64,000 bases of DNA from Thermomicrobiales bacterium (GCA_023957115.1 JAMLHN010000010.1:1-64000), one strand, 5' to 3'. Numbered from the stretch's first letter, positions 17,399 through 27,856 are shown. Translations and numbers: made by a program. The notes: generated from the sequence alone by a model not told the origin.

Positions 17399-18639
17399 CC
17401 GCCTCCTTCAGACTGTGGTTGGTTGTCTCCGGTGCGCACCGCAAAAAAGAGCGCCACCACTCCTAACGCCATGAGCGCGCCCAGGACATGAAAGATCGTC
17501 TCATAATCGCCGGTCGATGACAGCACGGCTCCCCCGATCAACGCGCCCATCGCCCCGCCGAACCCAACCGCCGCCGATGACAACGCCATGACGGTGCCAC
17601 GAATCGCCTGCGGCCGTTGCAACAGCAACGTGTTGATGCCGACATAGGCGAACGATGTCGCCAGATGCAGCAGTGCGATACCGGCGTAGAGCCCGGCCAC
17701 CGTGCGAAACGCGATACCGCTGCCCAGCAGCGCCAGCGCCACCCCGGCCGTACCCACCAGCGTAACCCAGCGAACCGGCGCCCAATGCGAAAGCGCCGGG
17801 GCGACGAAGTTGCCCGCGAGCTCGAAAAGTCCACCCACGATGAACAACAAGCCAATACTCCGCGCACCGCCGGCAAAATCACGCTCGACATAGGCGCTGT
17901 AGTAGGTAATCCACCCGACATAGGCGACGAAGATCAACCCGCTCACGACGATCATCACCACGGTTGCGGCATCACCCCGCAGAATCCGGCGCAGTGAGCC
18001 CGCATCGATCGCATCGCCATGATCGTCGCGCGCACGCGCACGACCCTGCGCGGCCGGCAGGAACATGGTCCCGGCGAGACTGATGCCGATCGGCACGAGC
18101 GCGCAGACCATCGCCCATCGCCAGCCAACCGCGTCGTTGAGCCACGCCATGGCCGGCAATCCGAGCATGACAGCCACCGTTGTCCCCGACGCCACGATGC
18201 CGACCGCGCGCCCCTGACGACGGGGATCCCGCACCACCTCGCTGGCGGCCGTAAAACAGTTCGCCACCAACGCCCCTGCCGCGATGCCGATCAAGGCTCT
18301 GGCCGCCAGCAGCACGGCAAAGCTGGGCGCCGCCGCGGAAAGCACGACACCCAGCACCAGTACTCCGAGCTCCGCCCGCAACCAGCTTCGCCGTGAATAC
18401 CGGTTCATCCATGGGGCGGAGAGCAACGCCGAAATCGTTCCGACCACGCCCTGCACCGTCGCGAGCTGCCCCGCCGCGCTTTCCGATACGTCGAACGTCG
18501 CGGCAATGGACGTCAACAGGGGACTGAGTGAGATCGAGAGATTGACGTAGGCAAACGTCGTCCACGCCATCAGCCAAACGATGGCCTCGATCCGTCGTGG
18601 CGATAGCGACGCGGCCGGGTCGCTCTCAGTTATCCGCAC
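17395..18639 (-). CDS. MFS transporter (AraJ/YnfM-like)
   Basis: 414 aa with 12 predicted membrane segments. The inter-helix 2-3 region (S-A-P-W-M-N-R-Y-S-R-R) fits MFS motif A loosely, and A-L-I-G-I-A-A-G-A-L is the helix-4 signature. GTG 18639 was chosen because GGGAGG lies 4-5 nt upstream; ATG 18660 is an in-frame alternative. Upstream in-frame sequence is non-membrane and Arg/Pro-rich, so it was excluded. First gene of a minus-strand operon with the DUF1905 gene, divergent from the SH3-repeat gene at 18885. Substrate unknown. Confidence 0.88.
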   Translation of the reverse strand: MRITESDPAASLSPRRIEAIVWLMAWTTFAYVNLSISLSPLLTSIAATFDVSESAAGQLATVQGVVGTISALLSAPWMNRYSRRSWLRAELGVLVLGVVLSAAAPSFAVLLAARALIGIAAGALVANCFTAASEVVRDPRRQGRAVGIVASGTTVAVMLGLPAMAWLNDAVGWRWAMVCALVPIGISLAGTMFLPAAQGRARARDDHGDAIDAGSLRRILRGDAATVVMIVVSGLIFVAYVGWITYYSAYVERDFAGGARSIGLLFIVGGLFELAGNFVAPALSHWAPVRWVTLVGTAGVALALLGSGIAFRTVAGLYAGIALLHLATSFAYVGINTLLLQRPQAIRGTVMALSSAAVGFGGAMGALIGGAVLSSTGDYETIFHVLGALMALGVVALFFAVRTGDNQPQSEGGG

Positions 18640-18884
18640 AGCGCCTCCCTGCCGTCCCATCCGGCGCCCAGACTTCCCGTGTACGTCCAGAACAGGTAGA
18701 AGTGTACGGTCACGCCTGCTATGATGAGGGCACCCCCGTACATGCGCTCCCCGCGCAGCATGCCGGCGTATCCGACCCATCGGCGCCCGGCAATCGAATG
18801 TCTGCACGAACCGCGCGGTGGCTGCCGCGACGACGTGCGTTGGCCGCTGCCCTACCCTGCGGCCGCGGAGAACAAGAGGGGAAC

Positions 18885-20018
18885 ATGGAACATCGTCTAC
18901 GCGGAGCAGTCGGCTCGCTGGCTCTGGCTGCGCTGCTCGGAGGAGTACTGGTCGGCGGGTCGGTCCCCTCGGTCGCAGCGCAGGACACGCCGGTCGCGGA
19001 TGCGGAAACATCGCAAACCCAGGCCGACGCGGCCGCGGCCGCCCTGGCAACCGGGAAATATCCGTACGGAACCGAGCTCATGCTCCTGAACGGGCAGGCA
19101 AGCGTCAAAAACGCCGCCGGTTCCGAAGCTGCCACCCTTACTGAAATCGATGAGGGCACCACCGTCACCGTCCTGGCTGGACCGGAACCAATCGGCGGCG
19201 TCGATTGGTATCAGGTCGAAACCGAAGGCGGCATCACCGGCTGGGTTGCCATCGACCAGTTCGGCATCGCCAAGGGCGGACCACAGCTCGCGGCCGGAAC
19301 CGAGCGTCAGGTCGTCACCGAATCGCTCAACCTTCGCGGGTCTGCTGGCACGAGCGGGGAAATCATCAGTGGACTGGTCCAGGGTGATACGGTCACCATC
19401 CTCAGCGGACCGGACGTCGCCGACGATCTCGACTGGTATCAGGTCGAAACCGTCTACGGCGAGCAAGGCTGGCTAGCCGGGGTCTACCTCGGACCGGTCG
19501 GCGAGGACGCGGCCGCGGTCGGCGCGCAAACCGAGCCAACCTCAGAATCCGTGGACGCCGCCGTCGCCGCCTTCCCGGATGGCTCCGTTGTCTTCATCGA
19601 AGGCGATGGCGACCCGGTCAACCTCCGCGCTGACGCCTCCATCGAGGCCGAAATCGTCGGTCAGCTCGACGACGGCGCATCCGGCACCATCACCGGCGGT
19701 CCCATCACCGCGGGCGACTACGACTGGTACCCCGCCACCTTCGGCACCGGCGATACGGCGGTGAGCGGCTTCGTTGCCGGCGAGTTCCTCACCGGCGGAA
19801 TCACGGTCGGCGCAACGGCCACCGTTGCCGACGGCCCGCTCAACATCCGCCTCACCGCCTCCACCGAATCCGACCCCATCGGCCAGCTCGAAACCGGCGA
19901 CACCGTCACCATCGTCAGCGGCCCCACCGACGCCGACGGCATCGCCTGGTTCGAAATCACCTCCGGCGACCTCACCGGCTTCGTCGCGGGCCGATATCTT
20001 GGAGCACCGTCGGCGTAG
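18885..20018 (+). CDS. Secreted protein with four SH3b repeats
   Basis: 377 aa. Signal peptide (A-V-G-S-L-A-L-A-A-L-L-G-G-V-L-V-G ... V-A-A-Q), a short Ala/Thr linker, then four SH3b-like repeats, each carrying a W-Y-Q-V or W-F/W-Y motif and a G-W-V-A / G-F-V-A-G closing strand; the last ends G-R-Y-L-G-A-P-S-A. ATG 18885 follows AGAGGGG. It is the intact relative of the frameshifted gene at 14088 (six repeats), with the same closing R-Y-L-G motif. Likely extracellular and wall-associated; ligand unknown. Confidence 0.88.
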   Translation: MEHRLRGAVGSLALAALLGGVLVGGSVPSVAAQDTPVADAETSQTQADAAAAALATGKYPYGTELMLLNGQASVKNAAGSEAATLTEIDEGTTVTVLAGPEPIGGVDWYQVETEGGITGWVAIDQFGIAKGGPQLAAGTERQVVTESLNLRGSAGTSGEIISGLVQGDTVTILSGPDVADDLDWYQVETVYGEQGWLAGVYLGPVGEDAAAVGAQTEPTSESVDAAVAAFPDGSVVFIEGDGDPVNLRADASIEAEIVGQLDDGASGTITGGPITAGDYDWYPATFGTGDTAVSGFVAGEFLTGGITVGATATVADGPLNIRLTASTESDPIGQLETGDTVTIVSGPTDADGIAWFEITSGDLTGFVAGRYLGAPSA

Positions 20019-20054
20019 CCGGGGCAAAAGCCAACGGGCAAGAGGCAAAAATAA

Positions 20055-20082
20055 AGGGCCGAGCGACTGTTCGCTCGGCCCT
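20055..20082 (+). terminator. Hairpin terminator after the SH3b gene
   Basis: AGGGCCGAGCG / CGCTCGGCCCT with loop ACTGTT. Just upstream (20025-20050) is a short relic of a GGCAAGA-type heptad array (GGCAAAA GCCAACG GGCAAGA GGCAAAA). Confidence 0.75.
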
Positions 20083-20183
20083 CTTCGTCGTCCCGACCAG
20101 CGCGGAGGAACCTATCGTTCTCACGACCGTATCCCCTCACAACTCGGGTGGCCGCTCCGATTAGTGCCATGGAGCATTCGGGG

Positions 20184-20957
20184 TTATTCAATTGTTGTCG
20201 AGTAGACCGGAAATACGGTGGACCAATCCTCGACTTCGTCATGGAAAAGATTGGGGATCGGCATGAGAGATGCGGAACCATCCGTTTCCACAATATGCTC
20301 GATAACTCTTCCACGCCCATTGATTAGATAAGAAATCTTCCGAGTGTCGGTTACGAAGACAATCAGGAACTGTTCGAATCCCCCTGGATGATCCGGCGAG
20401 GAGTATTCGTTTCCGCGGCAGTGGACGTCCACGCTAACCGGTGCTGTTGGTCTGTAAAGTGAAACAATGTGGTAGTAGCAAACCGCAATCAAAGCGTTTC
20501 GAGAATAGACATTCCCCAAATCCATCCCGGAAGAAGTATGGGTTTTCGGGTCCGATGAGTTGCCCGCCTCTCGTTTCATCAACTGCTTTGTCAGAAATAC
20601 GAGCGCACCGCCCCATTCCAGCAAGGATGCTCCATCGTTAATGTAAGGCTGAGCGAGATGGTAGAGATCGACAATGCACTTCGCCCACTCTTGGGCGGCC
20701 GGACCAGTTGAATAGGGAAAGACTTCGATTTCTTCTGCAGCCGCCGCGTCGAGAAGCCCGGCTTGCACCAATGGCTTCACTGACTCCTGTACGATTTCAG
20801 CCACTTCTGCTGCGAATTTTGAGTCGTCGTATCCTGATGGGGTATACAACACGACACTGAAGGAGTCGACTAAATCGCTCCGTCGTTTTCGTGCCCACAG
20901 CGTTTCTGCTGCAAATTCTTCGGGGGTTCGTTCGTCGATCGGACTTTCGTCTACCAT
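20184..20957 (-). CDS. Hypothetical protein at the end of the restriction-modification locus
   Basis: 257 aa, not recognised. Acidic N-terminus (D-E-S-P-I-D-E-R-T-P-E-E-F), several aromatic-rich helices, no membrane span. ATG 20957 lies two bases beyond the stop of the mod remnant, so it was probably cotranscribed with res and mod. Unlike them it has no visible frameshift. It may be an accessory protein of the R-M system or an unrelated cargo gene. Confidence 0.7.
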   Translation of the reverse strand: MVDESPIDERTPEEFAAETLWARKRRSDLVDSFSVVLYTPSGYDDSKFAAEVAEIVQESVKPLVQAGLLDAAAAEEIEVFPYSTGPAAQEWAKCIVDLYHLAQPYINDGASLLEWGGALVFLTKQLMKREAGNSSDPKTHTSSGMDLGNVYSRNALIAVCYYHIVSLYRPTAPVSVDVHCRGNEYSSPDHPGGFEQFLIVFVTDTRKISYLINGRGRVIEHIVETDGSASLMPIPNLFHDEVEDWSTVFPVYSTTIE

Positions 20958-20959
20958 AC

Positions 20960-23575
20960 CTACACCTCGTACACCTTCAAGACCTCATCCCCGTAGTGAT
21001 TGATCACCTTCACCGCGATCTTCCCGGTCTCCGGCCGCTTGAACGGATAGCTCACCGTGCTGGACAAGCTGCTCCACGCTGCCTCGTCAATTTCCGCCCG
21101 CAGCACCTTCTTTAGCTTGTCGTACGGCTCGTCTGCCCCGGTGAAATACGCATGCCGCAAGAAGAAGCTCTCTTCGTTGTAATTCGTATCGATGAACCAG
21201 CACGCGATATCGTCAGTCGAACCTGAACGCACATCGCCCGTTGTCGGGTCATATACGTCCACCCCGTGCAATTCCACCACCAGCGAATCACCCGTCTCCT
21301 TGATTTCCAGATCGGGTTCCCCAAAGACCATGAACAGATTTCCCGCTCCGGTTTTCTTCAGCAGTTCATCCATCGTCAGGTCTGGATTCATCCGCGTCGG
21401 CAGCACTGTCAACGCTCCGTACTGCTTCACTTCTTCGGAGACCACCCCATCGAACGCAAACCCGCACACCAGCAGCACATCCGTGCCAGCGCCCTTCATC
21501 GCCTCCTTGGCCGCTTCCCGAATCTGATCCTTTCCTACGGTCCCATGCTCGGGACCGATCGTCACCGCCACTCGCCGGCTCTCGCCACTGGCGTCGGTGA
21601 ACTCCCCACGCGCCACGATCATCTTGCCAGGGAATGGATCGAGCCGGTCGAATACGATCCGCTCGCCCCTGTAGGTGTTCTGCACCCCTGCCTTGCGCAG
21701 GTTTTCCAGAATCATCGTGGCGAAATCTTGTTCCTGCTGAGCTTCCTGTTCGGAAACAGACCCATCCCAATCGTCATCCGCGGTCGAAAGCACCCGATGC
21801 GGCGAAAGACTTTCGACTGTGAAGGGACCAGTCACTCGCACGACCTTATTGTCCTCATACGGCTGGTCGAATAAAGTCTCGCTATCCGCGTGCCGTGTGA
21901 TCGCCCCCTCGGATCTCCCTCGCGCGTCATCCCTTCCTTTGATATCCGGATTGTTCGCGATCGACTTCAGCGTGTCACATGCGGCACCCGCTTGTGACGA
22001 ATCCCTTGCGCAGATCGTTCTTAGGCTCGAAGCTGGCGCGAACTTGCCCGCCAGCTCGGCTTCTTCTCATTCCGGCTTGAATCGGCCAGTAGGTAATACG
22101 GAAACCGTCCCGCCATCAACCGCGTCCGCGCCAACGCCAATGCGACTCGGCTGGTATCGATCGTGATCCACCGCCGCCCCCACTGCTCGGCCACGTACGC
22201 AGTCGTCCCCGAGCCGCAGGTAGGATCGAGGACGAGATCGCCTGGGTCGGTAGTCATGAGAATGCAGCGCTCGATGACTCTGGTTGATGTCTGTACGACG
22301 TAGACTAACCCTGCCGCCCCCATTGTGTCGGACCAGATTGTTCAGTGGCAGCACTGGAAAGTCATCCAGATACATCTTGTATCTCAGACTATTTCAGATA
22401 CATGCAAACTGTCCTGGGAACCAAGCGGTAATCCGCTATGTCCGGTTTTCCAATGGGCCCCGCCGCCGGAGGGGTGTATGTGCGGCCGTTCCACATAAAA
22501 GGTTCGTTCAGATCGCCTGATCGTAGTCCCTCCGACTCAAGAGATACCGACTGAAAGACACGATAACCGACGGCATCTCACCAGAGGACCTGATTTCCGC
22601 TGAGCGGCTGAACCTCTCCGGAGTCAGATTCCATGAGTGAGTAGGCTGACGGGATTCCGGAATCATTGATTCGATCGTTGTAGAGACGGCGAAATTTGGT
22701 TTGGCCCTTGTTTTTTTCGTACCAGTATTATGTCGGATATATCTGAAAGGTAGTCCGATGGAGTGGATTCCCAGTTTTGCGGAATACGATCTCACTCAAA
22801 GTTCGCTGCCAAAAATCCCCATCCAGCACATTCCGAACCAGATGCACATTCTCATCACCAACTGGAACGAAAATACTTCCCGACCGCAACTCGCGCGCAA
22901 CTGTCAACCGATCCCGCAAATACGCCAGATGTACGACGAACTTCAGCTTCCACGTATCCTGAAACGCCTTCACTTGCTCTGGCTGCCGGGTCGCGTCGGT
23001 CGCACTCCCGTCCTTCACATCCCGCTTGCGTGTACTGACCTGCCAGTTGCTCCCGAACTTGATCCCATACGGTGGATCGAAATAGATCGTCTGGACCTTT
23101 CCCTTCAGACCTTCCTTCTCCGCCAGGCTGGTCATCACGAGCAACGAATCCCCCAGGATCATCCGGTTCGACCAATGCTGCTCGTGCTGGTAGAAGTCGA
23201 GTTTCTTGTCGAAGTCATCGAGTCCATTGAACTGCGCGAAGAAATCCGCCTGGTCGTAGCTTGCCGCCCCTTCGGCGATCCCGCCCGTCTTCGACCTCGA
23301 CTGGATATCGGTGATGATCGCCTGCGGGTGAATCTTCTCCTGGATGTAGATCGGCACCACCGGCACCGCCAGTTCTTCCCGGTCTTGCTCGTCCTTCCCC
23401 TTCCACACCAGTTGTGGTCCAGACTCTCGATCGCGCGGATACAGCATCGTCGTCGGAGCCTCTTCATCCGTCACCAGACAGAAACCCGCTCAGCTCCTCA
23501 GGTCGGGATGTTGTTCGAGCTGTCTGCATCGTGCGTAAAGGCTTCGATCCGCTTCGTTGCTTTCTTCGTGAGCAC
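20960..23575 (-). pseudogene. Type III-like DNA methyltransferase (Mod), heavily decayed
   Basis: Homology to site-specific adenine DNA methylases runs the whole length but in all three frames. The N-terminus (R-I-E-A-F-T-H near 23530) is followed by D-E-E-A-P-T-T-M-L-Y-P-R-D, the catalytic D-P-P-Y-G (motif IV, about 23060), then stops and shifts between 22730 and 22330. The SAM-binding D-P-T-C-G-S-G-T-T (about 22210) comes next, another shifted patch about 22030-21960, and a clean C-terminal half (S-I-A-N-N-P-D-I-K, F-D-Q-P-Y-E-D-N-K-V-V-R-V-T-G-P-F-T) to 20960. At least five indels or stops, so no active enzyme is expected. Start taken as GTG 23575 with AAGGAC upstream. Confidence 0.85.
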
Positions 23576-23635
23576 AGCTATTGTCCTTCAGATATGGAGT
23601 CGGGGTTTCAGGGAACCAGCCCCCTTCACCCTACC

Positions 23636-23657
23636 CTCTCCCCGTGCGCGGGGAGAG
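23636..23657. repeat. Palindromic CTCTCCCC/GGGGAGAG repeat, copy 1
   Basis: CTCTCCCC, loop GTGCGC, GGGGAGAG, in the spacer between res and mod. Confidence 0.7.
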
Positions 23658-23740
23658 AACGCCTCAGCCAGCGTTCGTTTGCCGTAGACGAATCATTTTC
23701 TTCGTTGACGGGCGCTTGATCTCCGCGCACTCCTCCTCTT

Positions 23741-23758
23741 TCCCCTCCGCAGAGGGGA
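23741..23758. repeat. Palindromic TCCCCT/AGGGGA repeat, copy 2
   Basis: TCCCCT-CCGCAG-AGGGGA with flanking GAGAGAGG, same family as the copies at 24486 and 25885. It lies just past the 3' end of the res frame. Confidence 0.65.
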
Positions 23759-24485
23759 GAGAGGTGGGGAGAGAGGGGTTTCTCACGCCGCAACCCCCTC
23801 CCTTCCCACCCACATCCCACGAATCGTTTTCTCCGCATTCCAAGGATCCTCGACCTGCACAAATGCCCACCGCCCGAAACCACCGTGGTTCCGCACTGCC
23901 GGAATCCACATCGTCTCCGCAGTCTCTACCTTGACGAGCTTGTCCTTCTTCGGCAAACCACTCACTTCCACGATCAAGTTCAGCAGATCGTCCGGCCCGT
24001 GCCCATCATCGATACAGGCAATGAAATCAGGCACATACTGCCGAGCCTCACCATTGATCTCATAGGGAATGGTGAAGTCGAGGTTCTGATTTTTCACGTA
24101 CTTCTTGACCTCGTCCATCCCTTCCAGCACCTGGGCCATTTTTTGCTCCCAGGTATCCGTGTCCGCTACGACGTAGTTGATGTGACACTTCTTCTCGGAT
24201 CGGTGCCATACACCGGTTTGGCTGTGTCGCAGCTGGAGACATAGCGGTGAGCCAATCGTGTCATACGGGCTCTGGCATCGGCTTCAAGGTCGTCGGTCCA
24301 TCGTTTGCCCGAACGATCGAGTAACAGATGCGTTGGGTGCCGCATGCACCGCGTTCTCCGGCAGCAGCAAGAGCTGCGGGAAGGTGTGGTCCTTCAAGAT
24401 CAGGCATTCCGCCATCCAGCGTTTGGTGATCGCCAGTACCTGTGGAAAGAGCCACGGCTTGAAGTGCAGCCCGGGCGATCGTCCT

Positions 24486-24511
24486 CCTCTCCCCTCTGTG
24501 GAGGGGAGAGG
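24486..24511. repeat. Palindromic repeat copy 3, inside the res frame
   Basis: CCTCTCCCCTC, loop TGTG, GAGGGGAGAGG (11 perfect pairs), followed by CTGGGAGAGGGG. On the coding strand it is read as P-L-S-Q-P-L-P-S-T-E-G-R-G-G, clearly foreign to the helicase sequence. Confidence 0.85.
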
Positions 24512-25884
24512 CTGGGAGAGGGGTTCGTCCTCACGCAGGTACTTCTCGAGCACCAATTTGGCGATCCCAAACGCCACCTCAGCCTGCCGGTGCGTTTGCA
24601 GCTCGCCCAGCGTCTGGATACTGCCTTCTCCCACGATTGGCATCGATTCGGTAAGCAACGGCACATCAGCGGTTGAAAGCGCTAGCGTCGAATCCTCGGT
24701 GAATTCCGCTTCCAATCGTTCGGTTCCGAAGTCGTAGCGATACCCGGTCAATCGTGGGAACTCGATCTCACAGGCGATTCGCTCTTCCAGCGCTTTCACC
24801 CGCGTCGTTTTCCGCTTCGTGATCTTGCCAGGATCGCCGGTGGTCGGAATGAATGAGAACGGCACGCCGTAGACCTCGGCATACTCCGGTTCGAACATGC
24901 CATCGTCGTTGACCGCGTAGCTCATCCGCCGCAATCCTCGACCCACTACCTGCTCGCACAGCAACTGCGTGCTAAACGCGCGCACGCCCAGAATGTGCGT
25001 CACTGTATTGGCGTCCCATCCCTCGGTCAACATCGAAACGCTCACCACGCAGCGCACGTCACTGCCCAGCTTGCCCGGTTTGCCAACTGTATTCATCACC
25101 TCGCGCAGCAGGTCTTCGTCGGTGAGTTCATCGGCGTCTCGACCGGGAAATCGCCGCCGGTATTCATCTTTGAACTCGTCGATCTCACGTGCCGCCATCT
25201 TCTTGAAATCAGCGCTCATTGCCCCGCCAGACTCCAGTTGCTGACTATCGACCAGAATTGTGTTTGGACGAGATAGCCAGCCTCCATGAGCGTCGTCGTT
25301 GCGGAAGAGTTCGAGCTGTCCTGCCTGCACCCGTATCTCCTCGCCGATCTGCTTCTCCCACCCGGCGATCCAGTCGAAGACCAACTTGGAAACATTCGTG
25401 TTGTTACAGACCACGATGAAAACAGGCGGTGTTTCACCACCTTCGCCACGTTCCCAACGGCCAAACGCTTCCTTGTAATGACCGTAGAGCGATACCAGCG
25501 CTCCTGCCAGCTCATTGGGGAGCACCGGATCGCTGGTAATCGCCTCCTTTTTACGTCCCTTCTTCGGAAGCTCGTCCCGAATGCGTGGCCAAAGCTCGCG
25601 ATACGTCGGCATGTCGCCGACCATCGCGTCATCCGACACCGGCACGCGCGGCACTTTCACGATCCCCGCCTCGATCGAATCGATCAGCGAGAAATCGGAG
25701 ACGACCCACGGGAAGAGCGTCCCTTCCGAATACCCCGATCCCCGCAGGAAAAACGGGGTCGCCGAAAGGTCGTAAATTGCCTTCACCCCAATCTTCTGCT
25801 GAATCGCCTCGATGCCAGAGATCCAGATGCGCGCTTCTTCCTCACGAACCTTCGCTTCCGCCTTGTCGTCCGCGGACAGCCGCT

Positions 25885-25910
25885 CCTCTCCCCTCTGCGG
25901 AGGGGAGAGG
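25885..25910. repeat. Palindromic repeat copy 4, inside the res frame
   Basis: CCTCTCCCCTC, loop TGCG, GAGGGGAGAGG, followed by CCGGGAGAGGGG. Read as G-P-S-P-G-L-S-P-P-Q-R-G-E-E-R between the DEAH and SAT motifs, in a different frame from copy 3. Confidence 0.85.
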
Positions 25911-27210
25911 CCGGGAGAGGGGCCGTCCTCCGGTCTGCGCCGGTAACAGTGATGCGCCTCGTCGTTGAGCACGATGACTTCTTTGCTCTTGCCCAAATCC
26001 CGACACACCCGCCGGACCATCTCACCGGGACTCTCTGTGAATGCGCCTTCGTTCTCCTTGCCGAGCATGGTCTTCGCCAGCTTGCTCGCCTTGACCTTTT
26101 CGCGCGGTTGGAACGCATGGAAGTTCGTGATCACGATGCGCGCTTCGCCCAATCGCGGCATGTCCTGCGCAGGAACCAGCGAAAGCGCTTCGTAATAGTT
26201 GCCGGGATCGGCTGGCAGGAGGACCCGCAACCGGTCCCGGATCGTGATCCCCGGGGCGATCACCAGAAACGAATCGCTGAACCGCTTGTCCTGCTTCGCT
26301 GCCAGCTTGTTCAGCGTCTGCCAGGCAATGAGCATGGCCATCACCACGGTCTTGCCGCTTCCGGTCGCCATCTTCATGGCCATCCTCGGCAAACCGGGAT
26401 TCGATTGGTCGTTCGCTTCCCGCAGCCGGTCGGCAATCCAGCCATCGCCAAACTTGTGCGCCACTTCGGTGATATAGATAACGGTCTCCAGCGCTTCTCG
26501 CTGACAGAAGAAGAGCCGCCGCGCCCGATCAGGATCGCTCCAGTGCTCCAGCAACCGTGCCGTGGTCGGCGTCACCCCGAGGTAGCCGCCTATTCGCCAT
26601 TGCGCCACGCGTTGGCGGATGCGATTGACCAGATCGTTCTCTTCGAGCCGGTCGGCGGTCAGGTCCTGGAATGCGAGTTGCTTCCCCTTCTTCTTCGGCG
26701 CAGCAATTGGCACGAAGTAGGCGCTTTTCCTCCGCCCATCAGTGATCTCGTTGGTGATGCCATCGTCATCGAAATGGAAGTGCCGAGTCGGCTCGTCGAA
26801 GGGCGAGTTGAGGATGGGATTTTCGATCACAGCCGGCGGCATCGCAGGGGACTCTCCATTTCAATGAGTTCTCAAGTCCCGCAATCCTATCGCATCTCAA
26901 CTCAAGCTCATCTTCTCCAACCCATTCAAACGCAAGACGGACGCTCCCGGATTGGCCTCAGTTCCGGTGCCATGCGATTAGCCGCAGGTCGAAAACTGGC
27001 GTTGTCTGACGCTTCCGCTGTCTGTGTCAACTGTGCTGGGAGTTGCATTAGTAGCCCCATTACCATCCCCTTTCGCATCCAGGCGTATGAGCTCCTGACT
27101 TCAGTCTGGAGACTCCACCCCACACGCAACTCCCCGCGCAAGCGCCACCTCACAGCGATCGAGCCGCCAGCGCACACCGTCCTACCCCAAATCCAAGCTC
27201 CCAACTCCTC

Positions 27211-27262
27211 CCCAGCCTCGAAAGGGCTTTGTCCTGTCAGCCCGGGGATTCATTCCCGAGCC
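27211..27262 (+). repeat. Hairpin element, copy 1
   Basis: CCCAGCCTCG, then GGGCTTTGTCCTGTCAGCCC, then hairpin CGGGGA-TTCA-TTCCCG (one G-T pair) at 27243-27258. Shares its core with 27633-27686 and, on the minus strand, 57021-57076. Confidence 0.65.
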
Positions 27263-27310
27263 CATCCATCCCCTCCCCAACCCCTTCAAAAAATCCACAC
27301 CCGCAAACCC

Positions 27311-27345
27311 TTGACAGGATAAGAACATCTGTTCTGTGATAGAGC
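27311..27345 (+). promoter_or_regulatory. LexA (SOS)-like box overlapping a TTGACA promoter
   Basis: TTGACA at 27311-27316; then the 14-bp palindrome AGAACA-TC-TGTTCT (27322-27335), which fits the GAAC-N4-GTTC SOS box of Gram-positive-type LexA; then a GTGATA-like -10. The next plus-strand gene is the epimerase remnant 500 nt away, so the target is missing. Confidence 0.5.
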
Positions 27346-27443
27346 AAGCGGCACGTTTGGTCACGAGCGCGGGCCTGGGCAGCGGTTGATCGTACCCGGG
27401 CTGGTTACCCGTCATCCTCACTCGGTGCTGGATCCCGGCATTC

Positions 27444-27528
27444 GAGGAGTTGGGAGCGAGGATCTGGAGCGAGGACAAGAACGAACGGATTCATTTCCTA
27501 ACTCCTAAATCCCAGCTCCCAACTCCTC
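27444..27528. repeat. Heptad palindrome (14-bp arms)
   Basis: GAGGAGTTGGGAGC and its exact complement GCTCCCAACTCCTC, separated by 57 nt that contain CGAACGGATTCATTTCCTAA. A closely similar arrangement occurs at 34118-34160. The arms are built of 7-nt units. Confidence 0.75.
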
Positions 27529-27632
27529 AAATGCGTCACGGTCGATCCCACCGCCTAATGGCTTACCCCCTAATCGATTTCCTAGTTCCCAGGTCCTATC
27601 TTCTAGGTCCCATTTCCACAACCCACCCCGTC

Positions 27633-27686
27633 CCCAGCCTCGGGGCGGCTTCGCCCTGTGAGCCCAGGTTTCTCAACCTGGAACGC
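27633..27686 (+). repeat. Hairpin element, copy 2
   Basis: CCCAGCCTCGG, GGCTTCGCCCTGTGAGCCC, then hairpin CCAGGTT-TCTC-AACCTGG at 27664-27681. The stem sequence differs from copies 1 and 3 but pairing is preserved. Confidence 0.7.
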
Positions 27687-27856
27687 GCCCGATCACAATC
27701 TCTCCGGACTTGGGAACCGCGCCCAACGACAATCTCTCAGGACCCAAGACTCAGGACCGTTCGATTTCCTATCACCACCCACCCCGTCCCCGCTATCATC
27801 CCTCCAGTACAAGCGGACCCCACCCTCCGCATCGCACCACACACGGAAAGCAGGAC

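Larger units (their letters stand above)
23783..26842 (-). pseudogene. Type III-like restriction subunit (Res helicase-nuclease), 3' end frameshifted
   Basis: The first 852 codons (26842-24284) are open and carry helicase motifs: Walker A A-T-G-S-G-K-T (159-165), D-E-A-H (294-297), S-A-T-P-F (360-364) and the late G-R-G-L-R-R. The N-terminus I-E-N-P-I-L-N-S-P-F-D-E-P matches a Res-like family I believe is catalogued as BPTD_3080. Between 24330 and 24190 the homologous frame changes about four times. The C-terminal nuclease segment resumes at 24139-23783 with Y-V-P-D-F-I ... N-L-I-V-E-V-S-G (PD-(D/E)xK-like). Two palindromic repeats are inserted in frame (residues about 306-322 and near 24500). 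Probably inactive because the nuclease domain is out of frame. Confidence 0.85.
26843..27856. other. 1-kb repeat-rich spacer without an intact gene
   Basis: No credible coding sequence on either strand. It contains two copies of the hairpin element (27211-27262, 27633-27686), a LexA-like site with a -35 box (27311-27345), a heptad palindrome (27444-27528) and further 7-nt periodic stretches (27580-27615 and 27735-27765). Confidence 0.65.

Noticed and set aside
18640..18884. In-frame N-terminal extensions of the divergent MFS and SH3b genes across the shared spacer
   Set aside because: Both extensions are Arg/Pro-rich with no homology, overlap each other on opposite strands, and lie upstream of good ribosome sites.
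20960..27000. Integrated phage or genomic island around the R-M locus
   Set aside because: No integrase, transposase, tRNA attachment site or phage structural gene is visible; decay and repeats alone do not show transfer.
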